Shown: positions 34,900-46,402 of the stretch, one piece after another
Layout: each line of letters opens with the position of its first letter
Position numbering within the stretch: position 1 is the first letter of the stretch
From: Turnera subulata
Lineage: Eukaryota; Streptophyta; Magnoliopsida; Malpighiales; Passifloraceae
Direction: 5' to 3'
Assembly (NCBI GenBank): GCA_028386065.3
Contig: JAKUCV010007337.1
Span: forward strand, 91,376 to 155,375
DNA: 64,000 bases
Made by a program: the position numbers and the translations under genes
Notes under the pieces: generated by a model
Database searches by the model: none
What the model saw: only the letters and a program-made list of their open reading frames with translations
What the model was told of the DNA's origin: nothing

Positions 34900-36068
34900 T
34901 GTAACAGCTCGGGTAAAATTTGGAATTTTACCGGGACTGTTAAAGTCGTTATACAGTGATTTACCGAAAGAATTAATCTTGGGTAATTAATTCAAGGTAA
35001 ATCGGGCGTCGTTTTTCGTAACCGAGGTGTTTCCCGCGCTCGGGTTTTTTTCCGTGGATTTTTCGGACCTAAGTAGGTATTTTTCGGGTCCCGGAAACCT
35101 CAGAAAAATCACACCGAAAAATAATTAAGTGGGTACATCAGTTATTTTCTGGTCCGGTTTGGACACGCCTGCATTATTGAGGCAATAATGCTGGCGGCGC
35201 CTTTTCTTCTTCCTGTGATGCCTGTGCACCCTGTTTTTTTTTCTGCTTGATGAAGCCATCTTCTCCTCATGAACACACCACCATCATTTATTCTTCAAAC
35301 CCAGAAAAACTGCAACCACCCTCTTCACTCTTAAAATCAAACAGAAAAAAAAAGAGAGAAGAAAAAAAGAAAGAAAAAAAAAAGAGTAGAAATCACAAAA
35401 AAAGAGGGAGTGAAAAGAAAAAAAAAAGGAAAAAAGGAAAAAAAAAAGAAAGAAGAGAACCTTGACCACCACTGCGACCCGAGCTCCACCCACCTCACGA
35501 CGCGCCGCCGACGGCCTCGTCTTCTTTCCTCCGTCGCCTCGCAATGGCAGCCACTGACGGCTGCAACCGCCCGCCCGCCAGCTCGCACTGCCACCTCGAC
35601 AACACTCCTCTGTCGCCGCCGTTGTTCCCCTTCCTGCTGCCGGTATCGCCACCGCCGAGCCAAGACGCAGCAAGACCCGGGATGTGCCTTGCCGCTGCCG
35701 ACGACTGCAGCCACCTGCACGACACCTAGCACCTCTCACCTTGTGTGGAGCGTCGCCCTCGTCCGTGTTCCGTGCCGTCGTACCTCTTCCGTCCTGCGCC
35801 GGCACCGAACTCGCCCCGCCTAGGTGAGCGATTCACACCAAGTGACGGGCAGGTCAACCCGATGGTAATGGATTGACCCGGATGCTTTGGGTTGGGCCTC
35901 GCGGGTTTGGCCTGTGGTGCATGGGTTGTGGGCTGACGACTTGGGCCCCTTGCCTTGGTCTGGACCCATCTACCTTGGCTGTGGGCTGAACCAGTTGGGC
36001 CCTGGGGGTATTGGGATTGGGCCTAGTCTTTGGCCCAGTCCGTTTGAAAAAAAATAAAATAAAAATCT

Positions 36069-36108
<40 letters not shown>

Positions 36109-38153
36109 GCTATATAATTCTGAAAATATAATTTTGAAAAAGAAATAATTTTGGGAAAATAAATATTTTGGGAATATATATACTTAGTAAATAATAATTT
36201 CTGGGAAGGAAATAATGGGTAAATTTTGAATAATTATTATAAATGCTATTTGGAAAAGAAAGTATATTATGGTATATATTATGGAAATAATTATTGTTTT
36301 GAGAAAACAATTGGAAAGGGTATTATCAAGGTAATAAAATACCGGAACAATATCCGGGTATAAGTAAAGAACGGTATTAATTTGACACTTGAAAATAAAT
36401 GGTGAATCATGACGATAATAGAGAAATAACCCGGGGGAATAACCGAGGCGAGTCAGTATTTATTTTTCGTTATACAGTAGTAGCATGACATTGCATATCA
36501 CTTATGTGTGCATATTATTTGTTTGATATAGGAATTAATAACGAGCAGATACCTGTGGAACCGGACTTGGAGTCTGTGGGGCATTTCCAAACTTGATAGT
36601 CGGCTAAGGTGAGGATGGATAACCTTGGATATGTGCCCGTAATACTGTGTGTGTATTTTTGTTGTTTGATTGAACTGTTGTGATGATTATTGATTGTTAT
36701 TTGATTGTTATGGTTATGGTTGTTGCTGTTGTTGGACTGTGTTATTAGTTCTGTGAATATTGTGTTGTAATTGATGTTGAACTGTTAATTGTGAATAATT
36801 GGTGATATGAAATTGTTGATAGTTTAGTCTGTGGTTAAACCTGTGATAATGGAAGTTGAATAACTTGAGAAAATGAATATTGGAAATTGTGATGATATAT
36901 ATTATTCTTGGATAATTGATGATACGGATTTGTTGATGTCGGTTCTGTGTGCGTTTTGTTGTTATTGTTCTGCTTGATTGAAATATTGTGTTGACTGTTA
37001 TAGGTTTATTAGATACTGTGTTGTGATTGACGTTGGTTCACGAGTAATTGATGCTATGAAACTGTTGACGGATTACTCTGTGGAATAACTTGAGTTAATA
37101 GGAAGTTGGATAATTATTTGACTGTTATGGATATTGTGATTGTTGTCGGAGGACTGTGTTGTGATTGGATAATTGGAATAAATTATGAAATGGATGATTG
37201 GGAAAAAGAAAATGGAAATTGGTAATTAATTTGAGATGATGATTTAATTGTCACGTGGTAAGTAGAGGTACGACCGGGTGGTTTGAGGCTGTTTTGTGGT
37301 GGCCATGATCTGGGTTACTTGTGATGGGCATGTTGATGCCGGTTTGATTGGGATGTTGATCCCTGAGATTGTTATTGGGATGTTGATCCCTGAGATTGTG
37401 ATTGGGATGTTGATCCCTGAGATTGTGATTGGGATGTTGATCCCTGAGATTGTTATTGGGATGTTGATCCCTGAGAGTTGATATTGGGATGTTGATCCCG
37501 GGTTCTTTTTGATCTGGCACCATAAACAGGTAGATAGCCTGGCACGACCTTATCTTATCCGTGACGGGGGAAGGCCAGAAAGATAAAATTGGATTAATAA
37601 TAAAGTCTTTGGTATATTTGGGACGAGTCTTTGAGTTTGGTCTGTCTTATACGGTATTGTTTTTGGTATGGTTGTGACTATTGTCTGTATTTCTTCTTTG
37701 AAGTATTATAGTTGCATATTGATTGTCTATTCTTCGTCGGTGAGCACTTCGGACTCACCCCTCACCTGCGGGCTTTCATCCCGTAGGATGAGTTATTTGT
37801 GGTACAGGTTTAGTGCTTTCCAGACAGGCTACGGCGTTATCCCTTGAACAGGACTTGGATCCATAGTTTGCATCAGTGTCGCATACAGTGTCTTTGTGAG
37901 TTATTAAGTCTTCCGCTGTGCATTATATTGCTATTGTTGGGCCATTGGGCCGATTATGATGTTATAGATGATCCCAGGTTCGGGTGATATGTTTTATTGT
38001 TGGGCCGGTTATGGTGTTATTGATGTTCTTATTTTTGGGCTGTTGAGCCCGAGTTTCTGTTGTATACATTGTATGCTGGGCTTTGTTTGGCTGGGTCGTT
38101 ATAGTTCCGGCACGTGTTTACTGTGTACGGTAAATACGGGTCTGGGCGTTTCA
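34900..38153 (+). repeat. 5' LTR of P
   Basis: Contains, in order: a purine-rich tract (35340-35460), a GC-rich block (35460-35825) ending at a donor-like CTAG|GTGAGC, a (TA)n run (36071-36106), an AT-rich middle, the shared GGTGAGGATGGATAACCTTGG segment (36608), a 27-bp minisatellite (37347-37500) and the terminus GGTCTGGGCGTTTCA. Very similar to the 3' LTR; the main differences are the length of (TA)n and scattered substitutions. Confidence 0.9.
37347..37500 (+). repeat. 27-bp minisatellite in P's 5' LTR
   Basis: About six copies of ATTGGGATGTTGATCCCTGA plus GATTGTG, a 27-bp unit that reads through as a 9-residue repeat (IGMLIPEIV) without stops. The same unit occurs in all related LTRs of the window. 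Confidence 0.85.
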
Positions 38154-38269
38154 TTTTTGTAGCGGAGAAGGCGTTAGGTCTTGTTGGGCAGTCTTTGTGT
38201 GTTTGTTGTCCTTGTTTGCATAGTTCGCTCCATTTGTTTATTATTTTATATCATTCTAGTTAGTGCATT

Positions 38270-38326
38270 ATGGATCCAGTCAAGGGACGCCAGCTGTCGC
38301 AGAACATACACATAAGAGGTAAATGA
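38270..38326 (+). pseudogene. gag: gag N-terminal stub of element P
   Basis: ATG followed by 17 codons (MDPVKGRQLSQNIHIRGK) and a TGA. The same start occurs on the minus strand near 44638 in element R (MDPVEGRQLAAEH), which suggests a genuine gag start. The coding sequence is lost after about 10-15 codons, where the captured cassette begins. Confidence 0.6.
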
Positions 38327-38427
38327 TGCCATAAATAAGCGGAAAGATAATTATTATTAATATTGCTAATATTAATATTACAAACATAAATATTACATTG
38401 ATATTTTATAAAAAAATAAAAATACAT

Positions 38428-39111
38428 TCATCGCCTTGGAACGACGTTGACCCTGAAGCTGTTGGGTTCATTGTTGATGTTGACCGTGATGCTGTCGCTC
38501 CACGAGAACCACATGCCGCCTGCGTTGTTCTGGCCAGGAAGCTCGAATCGGTTTGCTTAAGGGAACCGGAGTGGGATGAGACCGTGATCGTCTTCAGGTT
38601 GCCACTAGGTCTCCGTGAGAAGAACCATGTTGGGCTTGTACTGGTTCTTCAGGTCCCTAAGGGTACGCGAGAACTCCTGGGAACGCCTAGCGACTCCTCT
38701 GCAGTTCCACACCAGTAGTCGGGCCTTTGGCCAAGTTGCGGGCAGACGAGTGACTCTGGGCATGCTCTGGGCCGTCATCGAGAGCTGGTAGTAGGTGCCT
38801 TGCTCCAAGAAATGGCAAGTGGACTCTAGGTTGAACTCCTGAAGTCTTTCAGAAATGAAAAACATGACGGAGTTGGCCGAGTCGTAGAAGGAGGTCCTCA
38901 GAGTGCCATGGTCCTCTAGGAAGAATGTCTCTTCCATGGGAGTGACGAAGAATCTGGACGAGTAGAGTTCGTCGACGAAGACCAGACGGGGCATCCTGCC
39001 GAGCTCGTTCGGTAGTTCCTCTGGACGCTCGTTGATCATGCTGTAGACCAGTCGGTTTCTTTTGCCTAGGTTGGCACCTTCGACGAAAAAGACGGATGAC
39101 GGAGCAGGCAT
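38428..39111 (-). pseudogene. ORF-II copy C: GC-rich version in element P, two in-frame stops
   Basis: 684 nt, ATG at 39111 (MPAPSSVFFVEGANLGKRNR) to TGA at 38428-38430 (ending SFRVNVVPRR). The frame is continuous with copies A and B, without indels, apart from a TAG at 38605-38607 after LLTET and a TAA near 38545. Its codons end mainly in C or G, whereas copies A and B use A or T. Residues 42-67 are identical to copy B in protein although 14 of 26 codons differ. The C-terminal part has WNCRG and LLTET, the Asn and Glu motifs of an AP-endonuclease fold, but ends before the GDFN and SDH motifs. Antisense to P. Confidence 0.82.
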
Positions 39112-39220
39112 TGTGTTTTTGACGTGTTGGTGTTTTGTTTTTTCTGAGTTTTGAGGTTTCTTTGCCTGAGTGTTTGTTTGCTTTAAGATGCTCTTGATGA
39201 TTTGCTTCTCACCGCACTGT

Positions 39221-39228
39221 CTTTTATA
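39221..39228 (-). promoter_or_regulatory. TATA box of ORF-II copy C
   Basis: TATAAAAG on the minus strand, 110 nt before the ATG. The leader in between is A/C-rich and nearly free of G and T next to the ATG (AAAACAAAACACCAACACG). An ACGTCA motif (bZIP-type) lies about 450 bp upstream near 39673. Confidence 0.5.
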
Positions 39229-40020
39229 CTCTTATGGGGAGCGTGATTACTGTTTTCGATTTTCAAGATTTTGCTTTTTAAAAATTTTGCCGTTGCTTCA
39301 TTTATTGCTTCGTTACTTTATACGTTTTTCGGGCTACAATGCCAGTGTTTTTCAGCCCTCTTCCATCTCACCATTTTCTAACGTCCTGGCTACCTTGGCG
39401 TTTCTTTTTATGGTTTTTCATTATTTCTTGCATCTTTTATCACATGCATCCGTGACCGTTGTGGCTAGACTGATGGGACCATACCTCAAGTAGAGCGCAT
39501 GTGCGACAAGGTTACACCTGTTCGGACATCTTGGAGGGATACAAGACTTGACAGACGTTCTGGCTCATGCGGAATTTGTGGACAAGTGGATAGCATTTCT
39601 TTCGAGGGACACAGGATGCTCTCGTGATCATCACCGTGCGAGTTAACGGTCGTCTTTTTCACGAGGGAAACCGACGTCACCGTTAGCTGTGTACGTTACG
39701 TTCCTTGGGATCGAGGATGTATACGACTGATTTGGGCGCTGATCATGAAAATATGTTTTTATTTTAACTTCTTTATGTTTTGGTTTTGTAAAACGAGTTT
39801 TGTTTTTAACTTCTTTATATTGGTTTTACTTCCTTTTATTGGTTCCGTTATTAACATCTTTATGTTATAATTTTATTTTACCTTCTCGACGGTTTTGTGT
39901 TGCTTTAAATATTTTTGTTTTTCTGTTTAACATGAGATTTCGTAATATAAGAGTTTTGATTTAAAAAAGAAAACTTTTTTTATTTAATTCATAACAGTTT
40001 TACAACGGAGAAGAAGTACT
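39229..40020. other. Spacer between ORF-I and ORF-II in the P cassette
   Basis: About 800 bp. The half next to ORF-II (39480-39730) is GC-richer and holds ACGTCA and CGAGGATG-type motifs, consistent with an upstream region for ORF-II. The half next to ORF-I (39740-40020) is AT-rich, with an AAATAAAA-like stretch near 39980 on the minus strand, consistent with a 3' end for ORF-I. A minus-strand frame at 39486-39680 (64 aa) exists but shows no family resemblance. Confidence 0.4.
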
Positions 40021-40398
40021 CTATTGAGTTACATGCTTCTCTAAGTCCTTTACAAGTTTTTGGACGTTTTTCATGTGAGGAAAAAGTTCCGCACACGCCA
40101 GTTCTATCTGCATCACCGCCAAGCTGACCTTCTTCAGTGAGACGTTCAGTTGCGTCAGTGTCTGCTGCGGAGTGCTGCTTTCAGCAGTTGCCTTGCCCTT
40201 CCTATCCTCAGCTTCTTTGGGAGCACGCTTCTTACGCCGTCTGCTGGAGATGACCATGTGTTCTTTTAGACCGACGATGTTCGTCTTGAAGTGCTTCTTT
40301 GGCGGTTCTTCATCAGAGCTTGTCGGGAAGGCAGTGCCACCGATATAGCTGTTGTTCTCGGAGTCTAAGGTAGTTCGGGATCGGATTGGAGAGTCCAT
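40021..40398 (-). CDS. ORF-I: 125-aa putative nuclear protein in the P cassette, unknown function
   Basis: ATG at 40398, stop at 40021-40023, open throughout. Residues 1-35 are polar and serine-rich (MDSPIRSRTTLDSENNSY, SSDEEPPKKH). Residues about 50-70 are strongly basic (SSRRRKKRAPKEAEDRKGK), a likely nuclear localisation or nucleic-acid-binding stretch. Residues 78-125 (LTQLNVSLKKVSLAVMQIEL to LVKDLEKHVTQ) form a predicted amphipathic helix. A TATAAG box lies only about 37 nt upstream, so the leader would be very short. Same strand as ORF-II, with an 0.9-kb gap. I do not recognise the family. No second copy was seen in elements A or B. Confidence 0.5.
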   Translation of the reverse strand: MDSPIRSRTTLDSENNSYIGGTAFPTSSDEEPPKKHFKTNIVGLKEHMVISSRRRKKRAPKEAEDRKGKATAESSTPQQTLTQLNVSLKKVSLAVMQIELACAELFPHMKNVQKLVKDLEKHVTQ

Positions 40399-40434
40399 GA
40401 CTGTGTGTGAGTTTGCCAGTCATGAGGTTCTGTT

Positions 40435-40440
40435 CTTATA
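40435..40440 (-). promoter_or_regulatory. TATA-like box of ORF-I
   Basis: CTATAAG on the minus strand, about 37 nt before the ORF-I ATG, preceded by a stretch with GATAAGCTTCTGG and several short repeats. Confidence 0.4.
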
Positions 40441-40582
40441 GAGGATGAGATGTCGCTTAAGGGTATAAGCGGTATCTCGTGTTGAGTTTGGACACCTGGC
40501 AGAGTGTGCCAGAAGCTTATCGTGGTAGGACCCACGGATAAGACGGAATTTCGGGGACGAAATTTTTTTATGGTGGGTGGAA

Positions 40583-43500
40583 TGTAACAGCCCGGGTAAA
40601 ATTTGGATTTTTACCGGGACTATTAAAGTCGTTACACAGTGATTTACCGAAAGAATTAATCTTGGGTAATTAGTTCAAAGTAAATCGGTCGTCTTTTTTC
40701 GTAACCGATGTGTTTCCCGCGCTTGGGATTTTTTCCGTGGATTTTTCGGACCTAAGTAGGTATTTTTCGGGTCCTGGAAACCTCAAAAAAATCACACCGG
40801 AAAATAATTAAGTGGGTACATCAGTTATTTTCTGGTCCGGTTTGGACACGCCTGCATTATTGAGGCAATAATGCAGGCGACGCCTTTTCTTCTTCCTGTG
40901 ATGCCCGTGCACCCTGTTTTCTTTTCTGCTTGATGAAGCCATCTTCTCCTCATGCACACACCACCATCATTTATTCTTCAAACCCAGAAAAACTGCAACC
41001 ACCCTCTTCACTCTTAAAATCAAACAGAAAAAAAAGAGAGAAGAAAAAAAGAAAGAAAAAAAAAAGAGAGTAGGAATCACAAAAAAAAGAGAGTGAAAAG
41101 AAAAAAAAAGGGAAAAAGGAAAAAAAAAAGAGAGAAGAGAACCGTGACCACCACCGTGACCCGAGCTCCACCCACCTCACAACGCGCCGCCGACGGCCTC
41201 GTCTTCTTTCCTCCGTCGCTTCGCCATGGCAGCCACCGACGGCTGCAACCGCCCGCCCGTCTGCTCGCACTGCCACCTCGACAACACTCCTCTGTCGCCG
41301 CCGCTGTTCCCCTTCCTGCTGCCGGTATCGCCACCGTCGAGCCAAGACGCAGCAAGACTCGGGATGTGCCTTGTCGCTGCCGACGACTGCAGCCACCTGC
41401 ACGGCACCTCGCACCTCTCACCTTGTGTGGAGCGTCGCCCTCGTCCGTGTTCCGTGCCGTCGTACCTCTTCCGTCCTGCGCCGCCACCGAACTCGCCCCG
41501 CCTAGGTGAGCGATTCACACCAAGTGACGGGCGGGTCAACCCGATGGTAATGGATTGACCCGGATGCTTTGGGTTGGGTCTCGCGGGTTGGGCCTGTGGT
41601 GCATGGGTTGTGGGCTGACGATATGGGCCCCTTGCCTTGGTCTGGACCCATGTACCTGGGCTGTGGGCTGAACCAGTTGTGCCCTGGGGGTATTAGAGTT
41701 GGGCCTAGTCTTTGGCCCAGTCCGTTTAAAAATAAAATAAAATAAAAATCTGGATATATATATATATATATATGGGCTATATAATTCTGAAAATATAATT
41801 TTGAAAAAGAAATAATTTTGGGAAAATAAATATTTTGGGAATATATATACTTAGTAAATAATAATTTCTGGGAAGGAAATAATGGATAAATTTTGAAAAA
41901 TTATTATAAATGCTATTTGGAAAAGAAAGTATATTATGGTATATATTATGGAAATAATTATTGTTTTGAGAAAATAATTGGAAAGGGTATTATCAAGGTA
42001 ATAAAATACCGGAATAATATCCGGGTATAAGTAAAGAACGGTATTAATTTGACACTTGAAAATAAATGGTGAATTATGATGATAATAGAGAAATAACCCG
42101 GGGGAGTAACCGAGGCGAGTCAGTACTTATTTTTCGTTATACAGTAGTAGCATGACATTGCATGTAACTTATGTGTGTAGATTATTTGTTTGATATAGGA
42201 GTTAATAACGAGCAGATACCTGTGGAACCGGACTTGGAGTCTGTAGGGCATTTCCAAACTTGATAGTCGGCTAAGGTGAGGATGGATAACCTTGGATATG
42301 TGCCCGTAATACTGTGTGTGTATTTTTGTTGTTTGATTGAACTGTTGTGATGAGTATTGATTGTTATTTGATTGTTGTGGTTATGGTTGTTGCTGTTGTT
42401 GGACTGTGTTATTAGTTTTGTGAATATTGTGTTGTAATTGATGTTGAACTGTTAATTGTGAATAATTGGTGATATGAAATTGTTGATGGTTTAGTCTGTG
42501 GTTAAACCTGTGATAATGGAAGTTGAATAACTTGAGAAAATGAATATTGGAAATTGTGATGATATATATTATTCTTGGATAATTGATGATACGGATTTGT
42601 TGATGTCGGTTCTGTGTACGTTTTGTTGTTATTGTTCTGCTTGATTGAAATGCTGTGTTGACTGTTATAGGTTTATTGGATACTATGTTGTGATTGATGT
42701 TGGTTCACGAGTAATTGATACTATGAAACTGTTGACGGATTAGTCTGTGGAATAACTTGAGTTAATAGGAAGTTGGATAATTGTTTCACTGTTATGGATA
42801 TTGTGATTGTTGTCGGAGGACAGTGTTGTGATTGGATAATTGGAATAAATTATGAAATGGATGATTGGGAAAAAGAAAATGGAAATTGGTAATTAATTTG
42901 AGATGATGATTTAATTGTCACGTGGTAAGTAGAGGTACGACCGGGTGGTTTGAGGCTGTTTTGTGGTGGCCATGTTCTGGGTTACTTGTGATGGGCATGT
43001 TGATGCCGGTTTGATTGGGATGTTGATCCCTGAGATTGTTGTTGGGATGTTGATCCCTGAGATTGTGATTGGGATGTTGATCCCTGAGATTGTGATTGGG
43101 ATGTCGATCCGTGAGATTGTTATTGGGATGTTGATCCTTGAGATTTGATATTGGGATGTTGATCCCGGGTTCTTTTTGATCTGGCACCATAAACAGGTTG
43201 ATAGCCTGGCACGACCTTAGCTTATCCGTGACGGGGAAAGGCCAGAAAGATAAAATTGGATTAATAATAAAGTCTTTGGTATATTTGGGACGAGTCTTTG
43301 AGTTTGGTCTGTCTTGTACGGTATTGTTTTTGGTATGGTTGTGACTATTGTCTGTATTTCTTCTTTGAAGTATTATAGTTGCATATTGATTGTCTATCCT
43401 TCATCGGTGAGCACTTCGGACTCTCCCCTCACCTGCGGGCTTTCATCCTGTAGGATGAGTTATTTGTGGTACAAGTTTTGGTGCATTCCAGACAGGCTGT

Positions 43501-43820
43501 GGCGTTATCCCTTGGATAGGACTTGGGTCCATAGTTTGCATCAGTGTCGCATACAGTGTCTTTGTGAGTTATTAAGTCTTCCGCTGTGCATTATATTGCT
43601 ATTGTTGGGCCATGGGCCAATTATGATGTTATAGATGATCCCGGGTTCGGGTGATATGTGTTATTGTTGGGCCGGTTATGGTGTTATTGATGTTCTTATT
43701 TTTGGGCTGTTGAGCCCGAGTTTCTGTTGTATACACTGTATGCTGGGCTTTGTCTGGTTGGGTCGTTACAGTTCCGGCACGTGTTTACTGTGTACGGTAA
43801 ATACGAGTCGAGGCATTTCA
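40583..43820 (+). repeat. 3' LTR of P
   Basis: Partner of 34900-38153 with the same internal order. (TA)n is shorter (41755-41773). The minisatellite (43014-43166) has five to six copies, one mutated to GATGTCGATCCGTGAG. Ends GAGGCATTTCA and is followed by GATAT. Confidence 0.9.
43014..43166 (+). repeat. 27-bp minisatellite in P's 3' LTR
   Basis: Same unit as 37347-37500, with more substitutions between units. Confidence 0.85.
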
Positions 43821-43825
43821 GATAT

Positions 43826-44569
43826 AATGTAGCCATAAAATAATTTCTATGGTTTATTTAATAGGCCTTATAAATACAAAATTATTTATAGTGAATTACA
43901 TTTGAATTCAGGACAAATTATGACCCGCATTTATATATAGGTGTATTTTATGTATATGCTAAAAGAAGTAACTATTGTAAAACGTATATATGTATATAAT
44001 TAGTAAATCACATATAACCGTAAATATAAATACATATATAAAATCAAGTAAGACCATGGTATAGTATTATTTCATTCAGTGAGATAGTTGTAATACGATT
44101 TACATAAATATATGTTTATATATACGTATATAAGAGTGAAAATAATAAATATGATATGATTTGGGTCTACCATTATTTAGCCCAAAATAATAAAATAATA
44201 TAATTGAGATGTAGAAACCAAAACTCATAATTTAATCTTACTTGTTCTGTCAAAACTTCTGATACACGGGTACAACAAGATAGACTTCTTGCCTTCTCAA
44301 GATCCCTTTATCTCACTGCTCTTCCCGGGCAACGATCATGTTTGAACTTTATAATAAAATCTTTAAAAGCATTTCATCATCAAAATCATAAAACTTTCCA
44401 AGAACAACAGTTACATCTTATAAACATATTTAACCCACAGCCTAAGCTGTAAATGTCACTTTGTCAAAACTCATCCTTTAAAAACTTATCTTTCCAAAAC
44501 TTCAGATCAACAAAACAACAATATTGTAAAATACCGAAATACGGGTAACTTGTCTCCCAACTATATTTA
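43826..44569. other. AT-rich sequence between P and the R leader, no gene seen
   Basis: About 740 bp, probably internal sequence of element R (minus). No frame with recognisable homology. Confidence 0.45.
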
Positions 44570-45625
44570 TGAGAAAGAATACTCACATATGAATGTTCTG
44601 CAGCAAGCTGGCGTCCCTCGACTGGATCCATTATGCACTAACCATTTGAATATGCATGCAATCATGATAATCATGTGGAGCGAGCTATGCACAACAAACA
44701 AGCACATCAAACACACAAGGACTGCTCAACAAGACATAACGCCCGCTCCGCTACCAAAATGAAGCACCCCGACCTAAATTTACCTGACATACAGTGATTA
44801 CCAACAACAGTGCCGACACGTGGCACAAACTGTGTAATACAACAGAAAATCGGCCCAACAACAAAAGCATCACACCCGACTTCGGGAATCTCAATAACAA
44901 CAGCACAGCGGAAGCATTTTTAATTTAATGACAACATATGCAAAGCCCGATGCAGCTAATGGATCCGAGTCCTGCCCGAGGGTACACAGCAGCCTGCCCC
45001 GTACGTTCCTGTACCACAAACAACTCTTCCTACGGGATGAAACCCCGCAGGCGAGGGGTGAGTCCGAAGTGCTCACCAACGAAGGATAAACAGAGATATG
45101 AAGTCAACCATAATACTTTCGAAGTAAACACAGACAAACACAACACAATGACTCTACCAAAACACAGCTGAGCCAAGACCAAAAAAATATTTATTATTAT
45201 TATTACCAATTTTATCTTCCGGGCCCCTGTCACTAGACAAGCTAGGGTCATACCTCGTTATTAACTAATTCCGGATGCCAGGCCAAATCACAATCCGGGA
45301 TCAACATCCCAATCACAACCAATCCGTGATCGACATCCCAATAACCAAATCATCCGGGATCAACATCCCCAATATCCATACCAAACCGGCCATGACACCA
45401 CATAACTAGTCTCTAACCATCTAGTCGTACCACTACTTCCCACGTGACAATTAATTCATCATCTCAAATTCAATCCAGTTTCATTACTCTATCCTCAATT
45501 ACCAACATTCCATTATTTCAGATTATTCCACATACCAAATCAACAACGGACTCATAACGTCAATTAATCACAGTAAACAGTTCAGCACTATTTTCAACAC
45601 AATAACCACAAGTCTAACATAATCC
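44570..45625 (-). repeat. Element R: inverted 3' part of a 5' LTR, PBS and gag start
   Basis: 44760-45625 is the reverse complement of Q's right LTR from about 48505 to its end (49405), including the terminus GGTCGGGGTGCTTCA. Next on the minus strand comes TGGTAGCGGAGCGGGCG (44740-44756), a well-formed primer-binding site, and then MDPVEGRQLAAEH near 44638, matching the gag stub of P. So R is a minus-strand element of the same superfamily, now split by P and by a rearrangement. Confidence 0.7.
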
Positions 45626-46402
45626 ACAAGTGATGGTATGATATTATATGACCTTGAGAAAGTGGGAAATGATGATTTTTTAGTATTGTTGATGTGATAA
45701 ATTGATTACTTTTGGGTACTGCTTTGTTTATGATGTGACAATTTGAGTTGAGGGTTGGATTGATATTCTTGGAAAATTCTATGATTTTGGAGGTGATGCA
45801 ATTTTCTTTTTAAGAAATTGGTTGAGAATTTGAAGAGTTTTGGATACTGAAGTTGTTTGTGATGTGATAACTTGATTGGAGGATTGGATTAATGACCACG
45901 GAATTCTTGATGTCAAAGGTGATTTATTCTTAAAAAAAAAGAAGAAGGTTCAATGATTTGGGGATTTTGGTGATTCAATCTTTAAAAAGAGTTTGATGAC
46001 TTGATGATTTGAGGTATTGTCTAAAGAGCTATAATCGAAGTTATGATCTTTGCTAGTTTCGGTGGATTTAGAAGACAAATATTATTTGATGGATGATTAT
46101 GTTAGTAATAAATTTTGGGGTATTGATCGACATGCCTTGGGAGATGCAATCACAAAAAAAAAAATATATTATTTGATGGATAGTTATGAAATAAATATCG
46201 AGGTAATAATCGATATGGTTTTCGGAGATATACTCCAAAGATTTATTGGAGAATTTAATTGTCATTCATGGGTGATAATTTGGAGTTATAGATTTGATGA
46301 ATTGTGGAAGGATTGATGATCATGATAAATGTATATATGTTTATGGGATTAGTGGATTACGGTGTGAATTTCGGGGACGAAATTCCTTTAAGGAGGGTAG
46401 AA
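45626..46402 (+). other. 3' internal end of Q (decayed) and polypurine tract
   Basis: AT-rich, with repeated GATGTGATAA/TTGATTGG phrases. It ends with TTTCGGGGACGAAATTCC and the purine tract AGGAGGGTAGAA (46391-46402) directly before the right LTR. No intact pol domain is recognisable. A frame at 46050-46316 (88 aa) has no recognisable family. Confidence 0.5.

Larger units (their letters stand above)
34900..43820 (+). mobile_element. Complete non-autonomous long-LTR Ty3-gypsy element 'P' carrying a foreign antisense cassette
   Basis: LTRs 34900-38153 (3,254 bp) and 40583-43820 (3,238 bp), both starting TGTAACAG and ending in TTTCA, flanked by perfect duplications GATAT (34895-34899, 43821-43825). 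The 2,429-bp interior starts with a PBS-like stretch (TTGTAGCGGAG) and a gag start (MDPVKGRQLSQNIHIRGK, 38270-38326), then switches to sequence with two minus-strand genes, and ends with TTTCGGGGACGAAATT and a polypurine tract (TGGTGGGTGGAA, 40571-40582). gag-pol is missing. Orientation plus. Confidence 0.92.

Noticed and set aside
37251..37523. 90-aa ORF of RDQHPN repeats (also 42918-43190 and 62878-63243)
   Set aside because: Produced by the 27-bp minisatellite, whose period is a multiple of three; no protein family and located inside LTRs.
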